Below are positions 20,760 to 32,936 of a stretch of DNA of 64,000 nucleotides, in pieces. The position numbers and the translations under genes were made by a program. Under the pieces are notes generated by a model. It was not told where the DNA came from. It worked only from the letters and a program-made list of their open reading frames with translations, and ran no database searches. Every line of letters starts with the position of its first letter. Positions within the stretch are counted from its first letter, which is position 1. Source of the stretch: Zoroaster sp. YZ-2022 (Eukaryota > Echinodermata > Asteroidea > Forcipulatida > Zoroasteridae); contig CM055823.1 in assembly GCA_029582265.1 (NCBI GenBank), positions 7,762,761-7,826,760 of the forward strand, read 5' to 3'.

Positions 20760-22309
20760 TACAAGACCTATTTTGTACATAGAAATTAATATAGAAAGTA
20801 ATATTGCCAATGTGATGCTAATGATAAAACTAGTGATGTGTTGTACATCTGTTGTACATCTGTATACAAATTCAGACGCAAATTATGAGGAACAATATTT
20901 AAACTTTCTTAGAAACGGTAGTACCTTAGGACTACAACGCACTTTCAATGATGATGTTTCAGACCATCATTAACTTTACGCTACACCTTTTGTTTAATAC
21001 TATAGTATATCGTACCTTCTCCTCCATTGTAAGCAATTCGACTCACTTTCAATGGTTTAATCATTGTTTTAGTTGAACAAGATTATTGTAAAATGATGAT
21101 CTATTAGGAGTAATCACTGCTTTTTAAAAGAAATATGGTATTTTAATTACATGTATTTATTCAATTTTTGTGGTATGAAGCATTGTATATTCGATTTTTA
21201 TCCTATTGGCAACCGTCTTGGTACTAAGTCGAAAAGACAAAAGCAGGAGGTCGTGGGTTCACTTGAGTCGCTGGTGGAGTTTTTTTTCCGCATACACTCG
21301 GAAAACTGAGTAGGCAAAATGTTTCATGCATACGTCGGGCAAAATCAAATCAATTATCCCCAACGCAAGAATTTCATCAATAGATATGTATGTATTATTA
21401 TAAGAGACGTGTTAACCCATATAATTATAATGCCAATTTCATGCATAAACAAAAGTGTTTTGGTCACGTTAGAAGACTTCGTCACCGTTTTCATGAAAGT
21501 ACAATTTACACCCACACATCACTTAAGTTACGAAAAAATCTGAAAAAGTTTGAAATTACTTTTAGAGACAGTGTAGTTATGGAATACCAGTCTAAGTAAT
21601 TATAGGTTATTGGAAGATATTCGAAAAGTGAGTATTATTGTAAAATTCTGAGGGTTTGTTTTTGACATTGCTTGTCTAGAAGATACTACATTTTCGCTCT
21701 GTTTAAACAAACACATTATGTAAATATAATTTCTTGTGTGATGTGTATTTAATTAAATTATAGTTTAGACTAGTTTAACAGCAGATTCTTATTTGTTGTA
21801 TTCATTATTGCAGTTCTACTTTGTCTCGACAAACGGCCCTAATTTGTTTAGGCAAATCCGAACCCTTTGTTTTAACCCTATCAAACTAATTTTAATTAAA
21901 CATTGTAGGGATGTAAATTTCCAAGATCTATCGAACGAAGTCCTACAAATTTCCAAGGTCAATGTTAGGGGCTGTTATAACCATTTTTATTTATTCATTT
22001 ATTTATTTTGACATTTCTAGTCAAAACATTACTTCAAACCAAAAGTACAATAAGGGCAATGGTCAAATGATTAATTATTTTCCAGATCAGCGTTTGAAAG
22101 TTGACAATAATCCTCAAGAAGACGTGGAAATTAATTTCGACTTGTTCAAAACAAATGACAATCATGAAACTCGTTAGGGTCTACCTCGTTCTCACTATTA
22201 GACCCTGGTGGGTAAACTGCTTTTTGCAACGTCCTGGGAACTGGTTGCGTCAGTATCAGTTTTCGGTTTGTCATGCATAGCGCCCGCTAGCGATGGACCC
22301 GTGTAAGAG
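20760..22309. other. Non-coding stretch after the gap
   Basis: AT-rich; I see no domain, splice-supported exon or repeat. Short frames at 21319-21599 and 21793-22177 are not recognisable. Missing ZDHHC exons were looked for here and not seen. Confidence 0.4.
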
Positions 22310-22824
22310 CTATAGACCTTTATGGGTGCACCCCACTAAATAAACTAAATAAACTAAAGTCCAGGTTTCCAGGGAATTATTCTCATCCCAATGAAAACCA
22401 CCCTCTGCAGTATTGAAAACGACCACACTGAAAAGCATCCATTTTGGGAAAAAGCCTTACGCTTGAAATCAAATTAGGACCACTTTATTCAGGGCCTAGT
22501 GTGTCCAAAATACTCAAAGTTGGAAGCCAAGGACCCCCAAGTTATGATAGTGGGCCATTTTTACACAATCCATCAAATGAATGGGCCTCAAATCTTTGTT
22601 TTTCAGAAACATTTGAGGGCATACACTTTATGATAAACAGCTCGGCGCATGGGATTCCTCACTATTTAGTGGGGTGCACCCTTATCATGCCTTGGCCATC
22701 TTTGTGCGATTCCCTGTATTTCAATACATGAAGCCAGACTATTTTGCATTTGAGCATTGTTTGGTCACATGAATTTGTTTGCAAGAAAAAAACAAGATGT
22801 TTGCACTGTGATAAAGGTCTATAG
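22310..22824. mobile_element. Miniature element with CTATAGACCTTTAT ends
   Basis: CTATAGACCTTTAT at 22310-22323 is mirrored by ATAAAGGTCTATAG ending at 22824. The left end continues, after an inserted element, as CATGCC; an uninterrupted version of this end (CTATAGACCTTTATCATGC) is at about 12340 inside the P-like transposon. Confidence 0.6.
22324..22681. mobile_element. Miniature element with GGGTGCACCCC ends, nested
   Basis: Ends GGGTGCACCCCACTAAATA and TATTTAGTGGGGTGCACCC are perfect inverted repeats, flanked by TTAT at 22320-22323 and 22682-22685. Relatives occur at 24395-24812, 49732-50198 and about 61440-61920. Non-coding. Confidence 0.8.
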
Positions 22825-23764
22825 AGGGCATCGATCGCAATGTAACTTAACCAGAAAGTCTGTAGAATATTCGTAACTGGAAACGTACATTACTTTCAAC
22901 CCTCTTAAGTTAAACTAACCTGTGAAAGTTTCAACGCAAAAAAGGTTGACAAAAGCAAATTTAAAACATTTTTTGTTTATGCATTTATGTATTTGTTGCA
23001 ACTTTTTGTATATCCACCAAAACATTTCCCTCTTTCTCTAAGATGAAACCAATACAGACGGGAAAGATTAATGAGGATTGATACGTGTACTGACTTGTAA
23101 TTAACAATATTGTACCTTCACTTCGGCAACAACAAAAAATCAATACAGCTATTACTTTAAAATGCCAGTGTTTTTATGTGTTTTTCAATAATATTTTGGT
23201 GGTATAACTAGCCTATAAGGTGAGTCAATTTCATCAGTACGTTATTATTGCATTTATATGTGTTGTTATTATGTTATCATTTTGTGATGACGTTGTTGTT
23301 CAGTCGTCCAGGGCTTTAATCAACATCGTAATCATTACCTACGTTGTCATTTGGTCGCCTTATCAACTAACCCAAACAGACTGTCTAAGTTTATAACATA
23401 AACAATGCAGACCACAGATAAAAAATGTATGCATTGTCATGTGATGTTAACTCACAATAAAATATAGTGAACTTTGTCTACAAAAGTTGGATCAAACCGG
23501 TTTACCTCTAAGATAAAAAAAAAGATCTCATCCTGTGTCGCAAGTAAACATACATGTCATCAACAAGTTAGATAAATACGCTTTGTAAAGAATGCTCAAC
23601 AACCTGGTCCCAAGGCCTACTTCATTCCAACTTCTACACCCTGGTTACTGTTACTACAAAATAATGTGTAAACAAGTTTAAATATTATAAAATCTGTACA
23701 TTTTATTAGATTCTCAATATAATGCCTAGATATTATTTCGTTAACACGTCAAATGCTTATAGTA
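22825..23764. other. Non-coding stretch
   Basis: AT-rich with no gene, RNA or repeat structure that I can support. Confidence 0.4.
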
Positions 23765-23768
23765 TTAA

Positions 23769-24127
23769 CCCTAACTCCCTAGGCCCATTTGCTTACACAT
23801 ATGAATCCTCCAAAATCCTTCATAAGTAAAGCAAGCACATGATATGTATGCACACGTGTTTCTAATCTGTGATACAGTCATGTACATGGCCAAGGACCCT
23901 CCCTGTATGCATGGAGCAATAAACAGTGTCCACTGACCCAAGCACTGACCTTGCAATCACTACAACAAACATGGGTGTACATGTACCATGGAAAGGCAAG
24001 TATGCTTAATAACCTCAATCCTCCAAAATCCTTCACTTTAGCAAAGAGCATGTAGCATGTAACCTCAATCCTTCAAAATCCTCTTTGCTAAAGTGAAGGA
24101 TTTTGAAGGATTGAGGAAGGTTTAGGG
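23769..24127. mobile_element. TTAA miniature element, relative of 15404-15881
   Basis: TTAA at 23765-23768 and 24128-24131, ends CCCTAACTCC and GGTTTAGGG. The interior is nearly the same as 15560-15881 (AAGCAAGCACATGA, GGAGCAATAAAC, CTGACCCAAGCACTGACC) but with a single 44-bp unit. A small inverted repeat (AATCCTTCAAAATCC, GGATTTTGAAGGATT) closes the right end. Confidence 0.8.
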
Positions 24128-24394
24128 TTAATGTAATCGAAAAAGAATGCGAAATTGTGACGCATTTCTTTCTTCTACATGCAGTGCGTAGGATGTTAGA
24201 TGGCCTAGTTCCCACCCCCTACTGTAGAACATGCTCTTCTCAGTAACCGTGTATCAGACTACATGTATTATCCGAAAATACGACGGCTGCAAGCAACCTC
24301 ATTTAAATATCCAAGATTTGTGGATATCGAGAGAGCAGTGGAATCGAGGGATACGGCTCGAAATCCCTGCTGGAGACGAGAATGGGTGTTAATA

Positions 24395-24812
24395 GGGTGC
24401 ACCCAACTAAATAAAATCCAACAGTAACCAATGCTAAATACAACATATACAAAGATCATTAATAAATACTTAAAATGTTTAAAAGCAAAAGAAGAATATG
24501 CTTTTAATTTCTTCTCAGTTTAACGTGGATAGTCTGGACACCCGTAGAGTTATGCTCATCCAATGGAAACCGCCCTCTACAGTAGTGAAAACGCCCACAT
24601 TGAAGAGCATCCATTTTGGAAAAAGGCCTTGCGCTTGAAATCAAATTAGGACCACTTTTCCAAGGCCTAGTTTATCCAGAAAGTTGGGAGTCAAGGACCC
24701 CCAGGTTATGATTTTGGACCATTTGTACACAATCCCTCAGAAACATTTGAGGACATACAAATTATTATAAAAAGCTCGGCACATGAATTTCTCACCAATA
24801 GTGAAGTGCATC
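24395..24812. mobile_element. GGGTGCACC-type miniature element, diverged copy
   Basis: Left end GGGTGCACCCAACTAAATAA. The interior (GAAAACGCCCACATTG, GCGCTTGAAATCAAATTAGG, AAGTTGGGAGTCAAGGACCC) matches 22324-22681 and 49732-50198. The right end ACTTCAC-type is degraded. It is followed by GGGGCGGATCCAGG (24870), which also follows the copy near 61976. Confidence 0.7.
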
Positions 24813-25484
24813 TGAAATGTTGCAGGGACAGAAATGTTATCTGTCAAGCTGATAATCACCCATATTCCCAGGGGCGGATCCAGGGTGGCAGAAAAGGCCC
24901 CTTGCGCACATTTCAAAAGTGAATATGTGTAATTAAAAGCCGTTTTATCCAATCACAGCCAGAATTGAGACAGCTTAACTGCAGATATTTATGTAGTTCA
25001 TTAAAGGTAAGGTGCACTATTGGTAATGTCATTGTGTTGTGTTTTTCAAAAGAAACCAGTGGAAATGCATTCGAAATATGGATTTTTTTTTAATTGTACA
25101 AAGGGACGCAGAAAAAAATGGACAAAGGGCAAAAATATTCTCCAATAGGCATATTTTATTGCTTACACTGTTAAAATGGTCTATTTCATAGACCCTTTAA
25201 CTTTTCAGCTCCTCTGGCAATTCTCCCAGTTATACGTTATTCAAGGGAATCTAAGTGTTGACCAAGTGAATAATACAAAATAAAATAATCTTTTTTTAAA
25301 TGTTCTATAAATCTCTCCTATATAATTATTATCAGTAGTATTATATAAAAATTATACATATATATCCTTCTGAAAAATAAAACTGGATATAGACCATTTC
25401 ATACACGACTATTTTGGAAACGTGACAAGCTCCAAGTAATATCCGATTTGTTGGTAGTCACTTACGGTACAATTTTAAGACTTT

Positions 25485-25832
25485 ACCGGGTAATCGGGTA
25501 TCCGGATACCCGACCAAAATTGTCATTACCCGGTTCCATTTTTCGGTTCCAATCACCCGTAAACGAATTGAATATTTCGACTGAACATGTAAGCCACACA
25601 AATGGAAGTCTTCGATTTTTGGGGATACTACGAGTCGTTTTTAACAGAGGCGGGAAATTATTACAGTGACACATTTACTGTAACTCTAATAAAAGATGAG
25701 AATACTGTGTTCATGTTGGTTATTTTATACATTTGGGAGTATTTATGTGTTTTTACAAAATTGTTAACGGGTACCCGGGTATCCGAAGATTTCCAATTTC
25801 GGGTATCCGGTTCCCGAAATAACCGAAAACAT
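25485..25832. repeat. Relative of the hAT element at 1525-1916
   Basis: Shares GGGTATCC, GATACCCGACC, TCATTACCCGGTTCCATT and, near the right end, GGGTATCCGGTTCCC with 1525-1916. The terminal TAGGG and target duplication are not recognisable, so it is an older, damaged copy. Confidence 0.7.
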
Positions 25833-26249
25833 AATAATTATTTGTAACGTTCCAAGTCAATGGCAGTAGGCCTGCAGTGTAATGTCAATGAGCATTGTGC
25901 ATGTGCAGTATGTTAAATCTAATTCCCAGAAACACGAACTCATTGTATAATTTTGGGCTTTAATAGCCAGCAAACCTGCGAAAGTAACATCTGAGATGAT
26001 ACATTGTAATGAAAAATCTCTATTGTGCAGCTATATTTGCTCATACAAGTTTGATTCAATCAAATTAACATGACAATTTTGCATTTACCATGATGAAAAA
26101 CAGGGATGAAAAACAGAAATGAAAGAACGAACTTCGCGTAGCCATTTTTAGAGTCAAACTGTTTTTTATTATCAAGCTTCTCATGATTGGGCCACGTGAT
26201 CAATATGCAAACTAGACTAACCAAGTGCTGTGCGAAACGGTCCATAATA

Positions 26250-26255
26250 TTTATT
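26250..26255 (-). terminator. Polyadenylation signal of the minus-strand dioxygenase
   Basis: AATAAA on the minus strand, 17 bases past the stop codon at 26273-26275. A very short 3' UTR would follow; position fits but use is not shown. Confidence 0.5.
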
Positions 26256-26272
26256 ACTATACTGTGGTGTTA

Positions 26273-29200
26273 TTATAGTCGCTTGTCTCCATACAACTTT
26301 TCCCTGAGTACGCGAATGCGTGAGCGTACCTCATCCCAGTCAATGTAGCCCCCTTCCAATAGCCTTCCACTTCCACTATCAATCTCAAATGAGCTACGAC
26401 CATGTAAGAGCCGTCTGTTGTTAAAAGTGATGACCTCACCTAGGTGATAAAGAATATGCACAGTAAGATAGAACAAAGTTCATACCAATGGCTCGGGCAT
26501 TCCGTAATATTCCCGCCCACTCATATACACTGTAAAAGTGCCCCAAATGTCAAACTGCGCCTGGAAAAATGCAAACTTGTCTATTTCAAGAAACCAAAAA
26601 ATCTGATATTTTGAGATATCAGCAGAAACATTCTTCGTTTGATTTATTTTTAATAAGGCACTAAGATTATATCTGAAATCTTCGTGCCATTACACCATGT
26701 TCCCCTTGACATACTGATATTCTAACGGGCAAATATAGTACTGTCAGTGTCAACAGAGGAAAATCTACGATTTCAAACTTCTAATTGGGTGATTTTAAGT
26801 TAAGCCGCCGCCCCCCCCCCACTTCTGAAATTCTGGATCCGCCCATATGATACTACTAGTCATACACCAACCTTCACTCAGCCGATGATGAACCATATTT
26901 TCAGGGAGGTAGATCACACGATTGAACTGTTTGATCGCACAGTATAATTCTGTCACCTTCTCCACGGGCATCAGCATGTATGAAGCGCGGATCGGATCAT
27001 TGTACCGCATACACAACTCCCCACGCAGATCGAAACTGAAAAATAACCCAATGCAATACAAATTCCCTTTGAAGACGAGTGTGCCTATGTATAATTTATT
27101 CAGGTGGCAGGTGTTAAAATTATGTATGAAGAGATCATCAATAAAAAAGAACACAATTGTAAGTTCGTGTGTGTATAGTGTAATGTCTCTAAACAGAAAT
27201 TTATTCCACAGTTTACAAAGTCATTCTAACAAGTTATTTTCTGCATTGCGCTGTCAGCAAAAATCATTATACATTTTTGTTTGATTTGTGATGTTGTATT
27301 GCTTACTTGTGTACATTATCTCCCGTACTATCAAAGATAGAAGATGTTAATCCACGAGCCCTGGGATAGTGGGCTTGTAGCAAATTTTTACCAGTATGGT
27401 AAAAACCTAAACCTGTTTAGCGATAGTTTCTAAACAGATGGTATAATATCTTACAATGGCGGTCATATCTTGTTAAGATTGGGGGGGGGGGGTAGGTAAG
27501 GATTATGTGACCCATGACCTATCCCCTCCCCAACTGACACCTCCCCGAATCAACACACAAATATCGATAAATCTCCGCATATTTTTGTTTCTATTTTAAT
27601 ATTTGTTGTTATTGTTTATTACTTTGTTTCCTATTTTTTCATACTCGAAAAATAAATTTGAATTTCAATTGTTTATGTTACTAAACTATTATAAACTACT
27701 GGGGTATAGGCACGACACCAAAATAAACAAATATTTAGCCTAAATAGTCTCTGTAATAGAAAATACAAACGACAAAACAATTGTAGGTTTTCTGTGAGTA
27801 GTGTTTTTTCAGGGGCATTTCCGTTATCGACCCCCGTCACAAATATTGGTGGAACGTGTCCCCCTCCCCTGGGATCACCGTCCGTACTCTCTTGCACCGA
27901 CTCCTGAATTTTAAAATCCATTTGAAACATTTTGTCGAGTCCACATTCATGCAAGTTGGTCTACCACTAGTTCCATACGCTCCAAGCATTGGCCTTACAG
28001 AACATGACCCTTGACCCTACAGTTTCAGTTTTATTTTAAAGACACGTGACGCGGACTCGAACTCGAGTCACTTTTTTAATAACTCGGACTCGACCCTTCG
28101 GACCGAATTGACCCACAGGACTCGGGACTCGGACTCGACACTGGGGACTCAGACTCGGACTCGAACTCGAGGTTTGAGGACTCGAATACAAGCCTGGTAA
28201 GCAGTTTGAAATAGGTAACTCTTATTCAACTTACTCGATTATTGGACGAGCCAGCTTCATGTGAAATGGATATTCATCGGTAGCGGCGTTTTTATAGTCA
28301 ACCGGCACTGTACTAAGCACCTTGTACACATCTGGATACTCTTCCTTCAGTTGCTTCACGATTTTCCATCCATCTACAAACTGATTTGCTCCTCCCTTGC
28401 CTTTAGCTTGCTCAATACAGTGCAGCAGTTGAACCTTATGGGAACACAATGAAACTAATGATTCTTTGTGTTGTTCAGACCTGATGGTCTAAACATACAA
28501 GAAGGAAATGGCTAATTTTTGTAACTAACCACTGGGATTTTTTCATCACAATAGGTATTATTTCTTTGACAAATGCTTCATAACAGTAGAGTTGCGCTGT
28601 ACTTTGATTCAGAGTGATGTGCCAGCCTACAAGCGTGCACGTCAAAAACTTCTAAGAGTCTGCAAAAATGCGGATTTTCCTGACACATTTACATACAAGC
28701 TTCAACGTCTGCCAATACCGTATGTGACGTCATGATCGTACATTCTTTGTTTTGTCATTGCTATGGGCACAGCACTTTTCAAATGATTTTATTAACATGA
28801 CGTCATTAAGTAAGACTAATTGCGGTGACACCATGTGGAATCTCAATTGAGTAGTAATTAGTTCTGAAAAGAACTGGGGGTACAACTCGACGTTTCGATC
28901 AGTATGCTCTGATCGTCCTCTGATCAGTATGCTCTGATCGTTCTCCTGAGGACGATCAGAGCATACTGATCGAAACGTCGAGTTGTACCCCCAGTTCTTT
29001 TCAGAACTAATTACTACTCAATTGAGATTCCACATGGTGTCACCGCAATTAGTCTTACTTATCATCCTCACCATGTAAAGCTACAAGTTTTACCTATGAC
29101 GTCATTACTTCAGCGCTCTGTTGGGCTTATCTAGTTCTTTGAATGGTTTGATTTCAGACTGGACTTAACGGGAAACCGTACTGTTTGATAAAGCACTAAA

Positions 29201-32200
29201 GACCTTGCAAAATAAAGACTAAAACCAACATAAGTATTTTGACTTAATCATAAGTCCATTTTTCCAAATTTTTATGAAATAAATTTTGGTAAATATAAAA
29301 GTCGAATTTAGAAAAATTGTAATAAAATGAAAATTTTCTTCATAAAAATTATAAAATTTAAAAATTTTCATGAAAATGAAAATTTATTTCATAAAAATTA
29401 GGAACGATGGACTTATGATTAAGTCAAGATACTTTTGAACATATCCATTTTTTAAACTTGACTTGACCATTTTTTAAACTTCCTATCAGTCGATCGCACA
29501 AATATTGTAATAGGCAGACTGAAGGTTGCTGTCTAGACAAGTAAATGTGAAGTCACGATACTAAATTAAAAGAGTCATTTCCAATTAAAAGAGACATTTC
29601 CAATGTTGTACACGACATTGGAAATGTCTGCAATTCCGCATTAAATCTGAGTAGGCCTCTGATTACTTTGAAATTCATTCTCAAAAAATTTAGAAAAATG
29701 TGAAAAACATTAACAATTATTACAGACAATACTTTTAGCAACAAATTATTTGAGCAATAATTTGCCTTAGCAACGTTTAGAAATGACATACATGTATATT
29801 GTTCCTGTTGTGGATTGAATAATGTTTGTAGGATGGCACATGCATCTTCACCAACTTCTAATCAAGCTAGCTTTGTGATAATATTTTTGGAAACCAAGTT
29901 TGTGAACCTACATTGTACTTACATCAGGAGGGTGTTCGTAGTATGGCAAGTCGGAGTGAAGAACCAAAAACTTGGATGTATAACCCAGACTACTCACATC
30001 TGGTTTGCTCTGTACCTGAAACTCTTCCCTGTTTGTTGATGTGAAATACAACAAATTTTCAGAGCATTCTTAAGTTGGTGCGTTTAAATGGTAAACAGTT
30101 TGTAATAATAATAAAACAGTAAACAGCAGCTACATAAGGTTTATCGCTAATAGGGCTGCAAGGAATCATGGGATGTCTGTGGGTATGGGCGCAACAGCGC
30201 CACTGCGTGCCGTGCAAACAAACAAAATATTGTTGACGTCCACAAGCCGCTCCAAACAGATGCCCCAAATTGTATCCCAGTATGCTTTACGGCAGTTGCT
30301 TTAGCGCTATTTGCAATATACCTTATTTGCGATAAACCTTATGCAAGGCCAACGAAAATTGATTATTAGTTTCTCGTCAACCAATCTTTTCCGAGTCATT
30401 ATTATTTTTTTGTATTTTAATAATCAAAATGTATGGCTTGTTCACAAGTAGGCCTATAATGTTCCCTGTTTCCTTGAAGCTGAAGCAAGGTATAAGTGCT
30501 AGCTAGAAAGCCCGTCTATCCTTTTGAACGTTTTTTCATTGTTTTGTGGGTGTTTTGTTTATTTATATTTTAACTACTTTATTACTTTTTAAATTCTGTA
30601 TAATGAATGGTTACATTTTCCAAGTGGGGACAGAGGATAAACTAATAATCAACTTTCATTGGTCTAAAAATAGGTCTCCTTACTTGTATTAATTAATTGT
30701 TCATAAGGGTAGAATGTCGTATCCGACCGCCACTTTTTCTCATTCAATATAACCAATAATGTAATCGTACCTACCCAATAAGGTGGAAAACATATGGATG
30801 ATGATGGACATATACTTCAAATTATTCCAAGATATTTATTTCATGAAAAATAGGGCATTTTTGGTATACGATGACTTCCTCAGTCATGTAAGTCTGATCT
30901 TGTCAACTCCCCCGTTAGTGACCAACACAATTATTGTACATGTGCTGTATCAACTATAATAGGATCCTTCTATTTTCTGAAGGAGAGGATTTTTTTAGAA
31001 GGGAAATGAAGTCCGAAAACCATCATAAAAGTGGTTTTTATCATAGTTTTCACAAAAATATTCCAAAAACCCTTAAAAAGTGGCGGTCGGATACGACATT
31101 CTTTCCGTTTATAAAATCTTAAGTTCTGACGAGAAACATGTATTTTTTTTACTTGGCCTAAATAGAGTGGGGCCGGGGAGGGGTGATGTCTCTCTGATCC
31201 AGCCGATTTCTTTGTAATCATTCATGAATGTAGGCCTATTCAAAATCTCTCTAATTTCAAAAAAGTATAACCATAGTTCTTTCATTTTCTCATTAATTAT
31301 TGTCAGGTGTTTATTAATTATGTGATTTACTAATGTCGTGGCCGAGCGGTCTAGCTTACCGGACTCAAGTTCTGGTGTTAGCAGCAGAATGTGGGTTCGA
31401 ATCCCGGCCGTGACACTTGTGTCCTTGAACAAGACACTTAACCATAATTGCTTCTCTCCACCCAGGGGTTAAATGGGTACCTGCGAGGGCAGAGTTGGTT
31501 GATTAGCCCTATATGCGCTGTAATGGCAGCAATTGAGCTGTATACTCCCCAGGGAAGTGAGATGGTTTCAGGAATGATTTATGAGCCTTATGAGCCTTAT
31601 GAGCAGGGGTAATGATATAATGCGCCTTGAGCACCACTTAGTTGGTGGATACGTGCGCTATATAAGTCCACACATTATTATTATTATTATGTACTGTACT
31701 TTCAATGAAATTTATTTTAATAATGTATTTTTATATTATTTGTATTATAATGTGTCCTACCCATAAATTGTTTTTCTGAAGAAAGCAACCCTTTTGGCCA
31801 ATTCACGGCAGATACCAAGTTTAGCAGGTGCATCGCGCAACAAGGCAAGTCCCGTCGTTTGAAGAGTCCGGAGCCAGTTGTAAAACTCAGTATCTGTATT
31901 CAAGATGGCGTTGTAATCGAATGTTTTGATCTTGCCGTTCATCTCTGCACCCCATACGTGGATGTCAGGAAAACTAACTGGATCGACCTCTGACTCCGAA
32001 AACCGCTGACAGTCCAGCCATACAGCGTCGAACGTGCTCCGGTGTTGGTCCGGCCAGACCACTTCGAGGGCCAGTCCGTCGTTGACTACGGACTCTGAGA
32101 CAGGAATAACTTCGGGATCCAAATCAGCCATGAATGTTTCGCGCTGTAAACATGACGTGTTGTAGCAGCCATTGCAGCGACAGTTGTCCCTCAACCATAC

Positions 32201-32299
32201 ATAAGGATACGTTAGTGTTTCACCATTATTCATCGTCGCTTTGTACCATTTTGAATCGTCGTCGCGAATTACTTGCATAAGGTACTTATCACTAGCCAT
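26273..32299 (-). CDS. BBOX1: Gamma-butyrobetaine dioxygenase, paralog 1 (complete, 5 exons)
   Basis: Exons on the minus strand: 32299-31761, 30028-29923, 28434-28235, 27035-26872 and 26439-26273; all introns have GT/AG ends and keep frame, giving 391 residues (human BBOX1 has 387). The enzyme hydroxylates gamma-butyrobetaine to L-carnitine using Fe(II) and 2-oxoglutarate, normally in the cytosol. The N-terminal zinc site is WLRDNCRCNGC (C40, C42, C45) with H86 in WPDQH. Iron ligands are H204 and D206 (LHSDLPYY) and H349 (LLHGR). The 2-oxoglutarate-binding arginine is R362, 13 residues after H349 as in human. EGGYIDWDEVRSRIRVLR is the family C-terminal signature. An in-frame TAG just upstream supports the start at 32299. 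Introns contain a SINE, several miniature elements and a palindrome. TMLHE is excluded by the BBOX-type C-terminus. Confidence 0.92.
28039..28197. repeat. GACTCG-rich hAT miniature element, left end lost
   Basis: GACTCGGACTCG words end with GAATACAAGCCTG (28184-28196), followed by GTAAGCAG. Corresponds to the complete element at 50288-50442, whose 8-bp target duplication is also GTAAGCAG, but the left end and left duplication are missing here. Confidence 0.65.
28808..29060. repeat. Large palindrome, possible Penelope-like terminal repeat
   Basis: Arms of about 113 bases (28808-28920 and 28948-29060) are near-perfect reverse complements around a short spacer that partly repeats the arm end. 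Each arm contains CTGAGGACGATCAG and CTGATCGAAACGTCG in the appropriate orientation. One arm alone occurs at 38637-38753. Lies in intron 2 of the minus-strand dioxygenase. Confidence 0.8.
29232..29434. mobile_element. Miniature inverted-repeat element
   Basis: AAGTATTTTGACTTAATCAT at the left and ATGATTAAGTCAAGATACTT at the right form inverted ends of about 27 bases with one mismatch. The interior is very AT-rich with AAATTTT words. No clear target duplication. Confidence 0.7.
30133..30343. mobile_element. Miniature inverted-repeat element
   Basis: CATAAGGTTTATCGC at 30133 is mirrored by GCGATAAACCTTATG ending at 30343. Lies in intron 1 of the minus-strand dioxygenase, about 100 bases upstream of exon 2. 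Confidence 0.65.
30712..31101. mobile_element. Miniature element with perfect 27-bp inverted ends
   Basis: Left end 30712-30738 starts GAATGTCGTATCCGACCGCC; right end 31075-31101 is its exact complement. No target duplication could be defined. Intron 1 of the minus-strand dioxygenase. Confidence 0.8.
31334..31690 (+). mobile_element. tRNA-Leu-derived SINE, short type (family B)
   Basis: A box GTGGCCGAGCGGTCTAGC, anticodon-arm relic ACTCAAGTTCTGG, B box GGGTTCGAATCCC, central GCTTCTCTCCACCCAGGGG, and tail GCGCTATATAAGTCC plus (ATT)n. A GAGCCTTAT duplication lies at 31582-31605. In intron 1 of the minus-strand dioxygenase, antisense to it. Confidence 0.9.
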
Positions 32300-32700
32300 G
32301 TTGCCCTAAATGTCGGACTGTACATGCACACTGTATTATAGTATTAATTGTACAGGCCCCTGTCCAAACAAGACGTCACGTATCGATGATCCTTAGAAAT
32401 TCAATCTTTTTTAGTCCTGAACCGTGCACTATGACATTTCCAGCTTTATCTCTACGGTACGGCTGTCCGATGTGTTGATGATAATTATAACCTTGGCCGG
32501 CAGAGGTTGCATAACATGATAATACGGCAGTTTGAGACTTGCAGTTATTAGTGATAACAGATTGTGCGCATGTGCAAATTATTGGTGACGGTGCACATGC
32601 ACAGCCGCGGCTGTTTTCTGCTAAGCCAGGCTCTTCGTGCATGACGTCATCACCGTGTTGGAAGCTTGCTGCAACTAGTACGCGGCGCCCAGTTAAGAAC

Positions 32701-32936
32701 TAGGCCTGGGCGAAAAGTTCGATTATTCGAATATTCGCGAATAGTTGTTGCTAATCGTACGCGTATTAGCGATTTTTGAACTATTCGATTAATCGCGCTG
32801 CTGTGAATACCTGCAACTATTCGCGAATAATGACCATTCACGATGAAATGCGAGTAATGTATTGCCTTTGTACTTCATAACTTGCAGCTATGAAGTGGTC
32901 GCTAACTATTCGTGACTACTATTCGCGAGTAATATT
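32701..32936. repeat. TAGGCCTGGGCGAA-ended repeat of TATTCGCGAATA words
   Basis: Starts TAGGCCTGGGCGAAAAG, like the hAT end at 42143 (TAGGCTTGGGCGG), and consists of ATTCGCGAATA-type palindromic words. No matching right end or 8-bp duplication was found, so it is probably a truncated hAT miniature element. It lies about 400 bases upstream of the minus-strand dioxygenase start. Confidence 0.55.

Noticed and set aside
21319..22177. Possible gene after the gap
   Set aside because: Short frames in AT-rich DNA without recognisable protein, phase-compatible splice sites or repeat context; no support beyond openness.
26273..32299. Trimethyllysine dioxygenase (TMLHE) instead of BBOX
   Set aside because: The QLLHCIEQ segment, the EGGY-x-DWD-x4-SR-x-RVLR end and overall length match BBOX; TMLHE ends differently.
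32376..32642. Upstream coding exon or N-terminal extension of paralog 1
   Set aside because: The 88-residue frame ends before the gene, has no donor joined to it that I can see, and an in-frame stop precedes the start codon at 32299.
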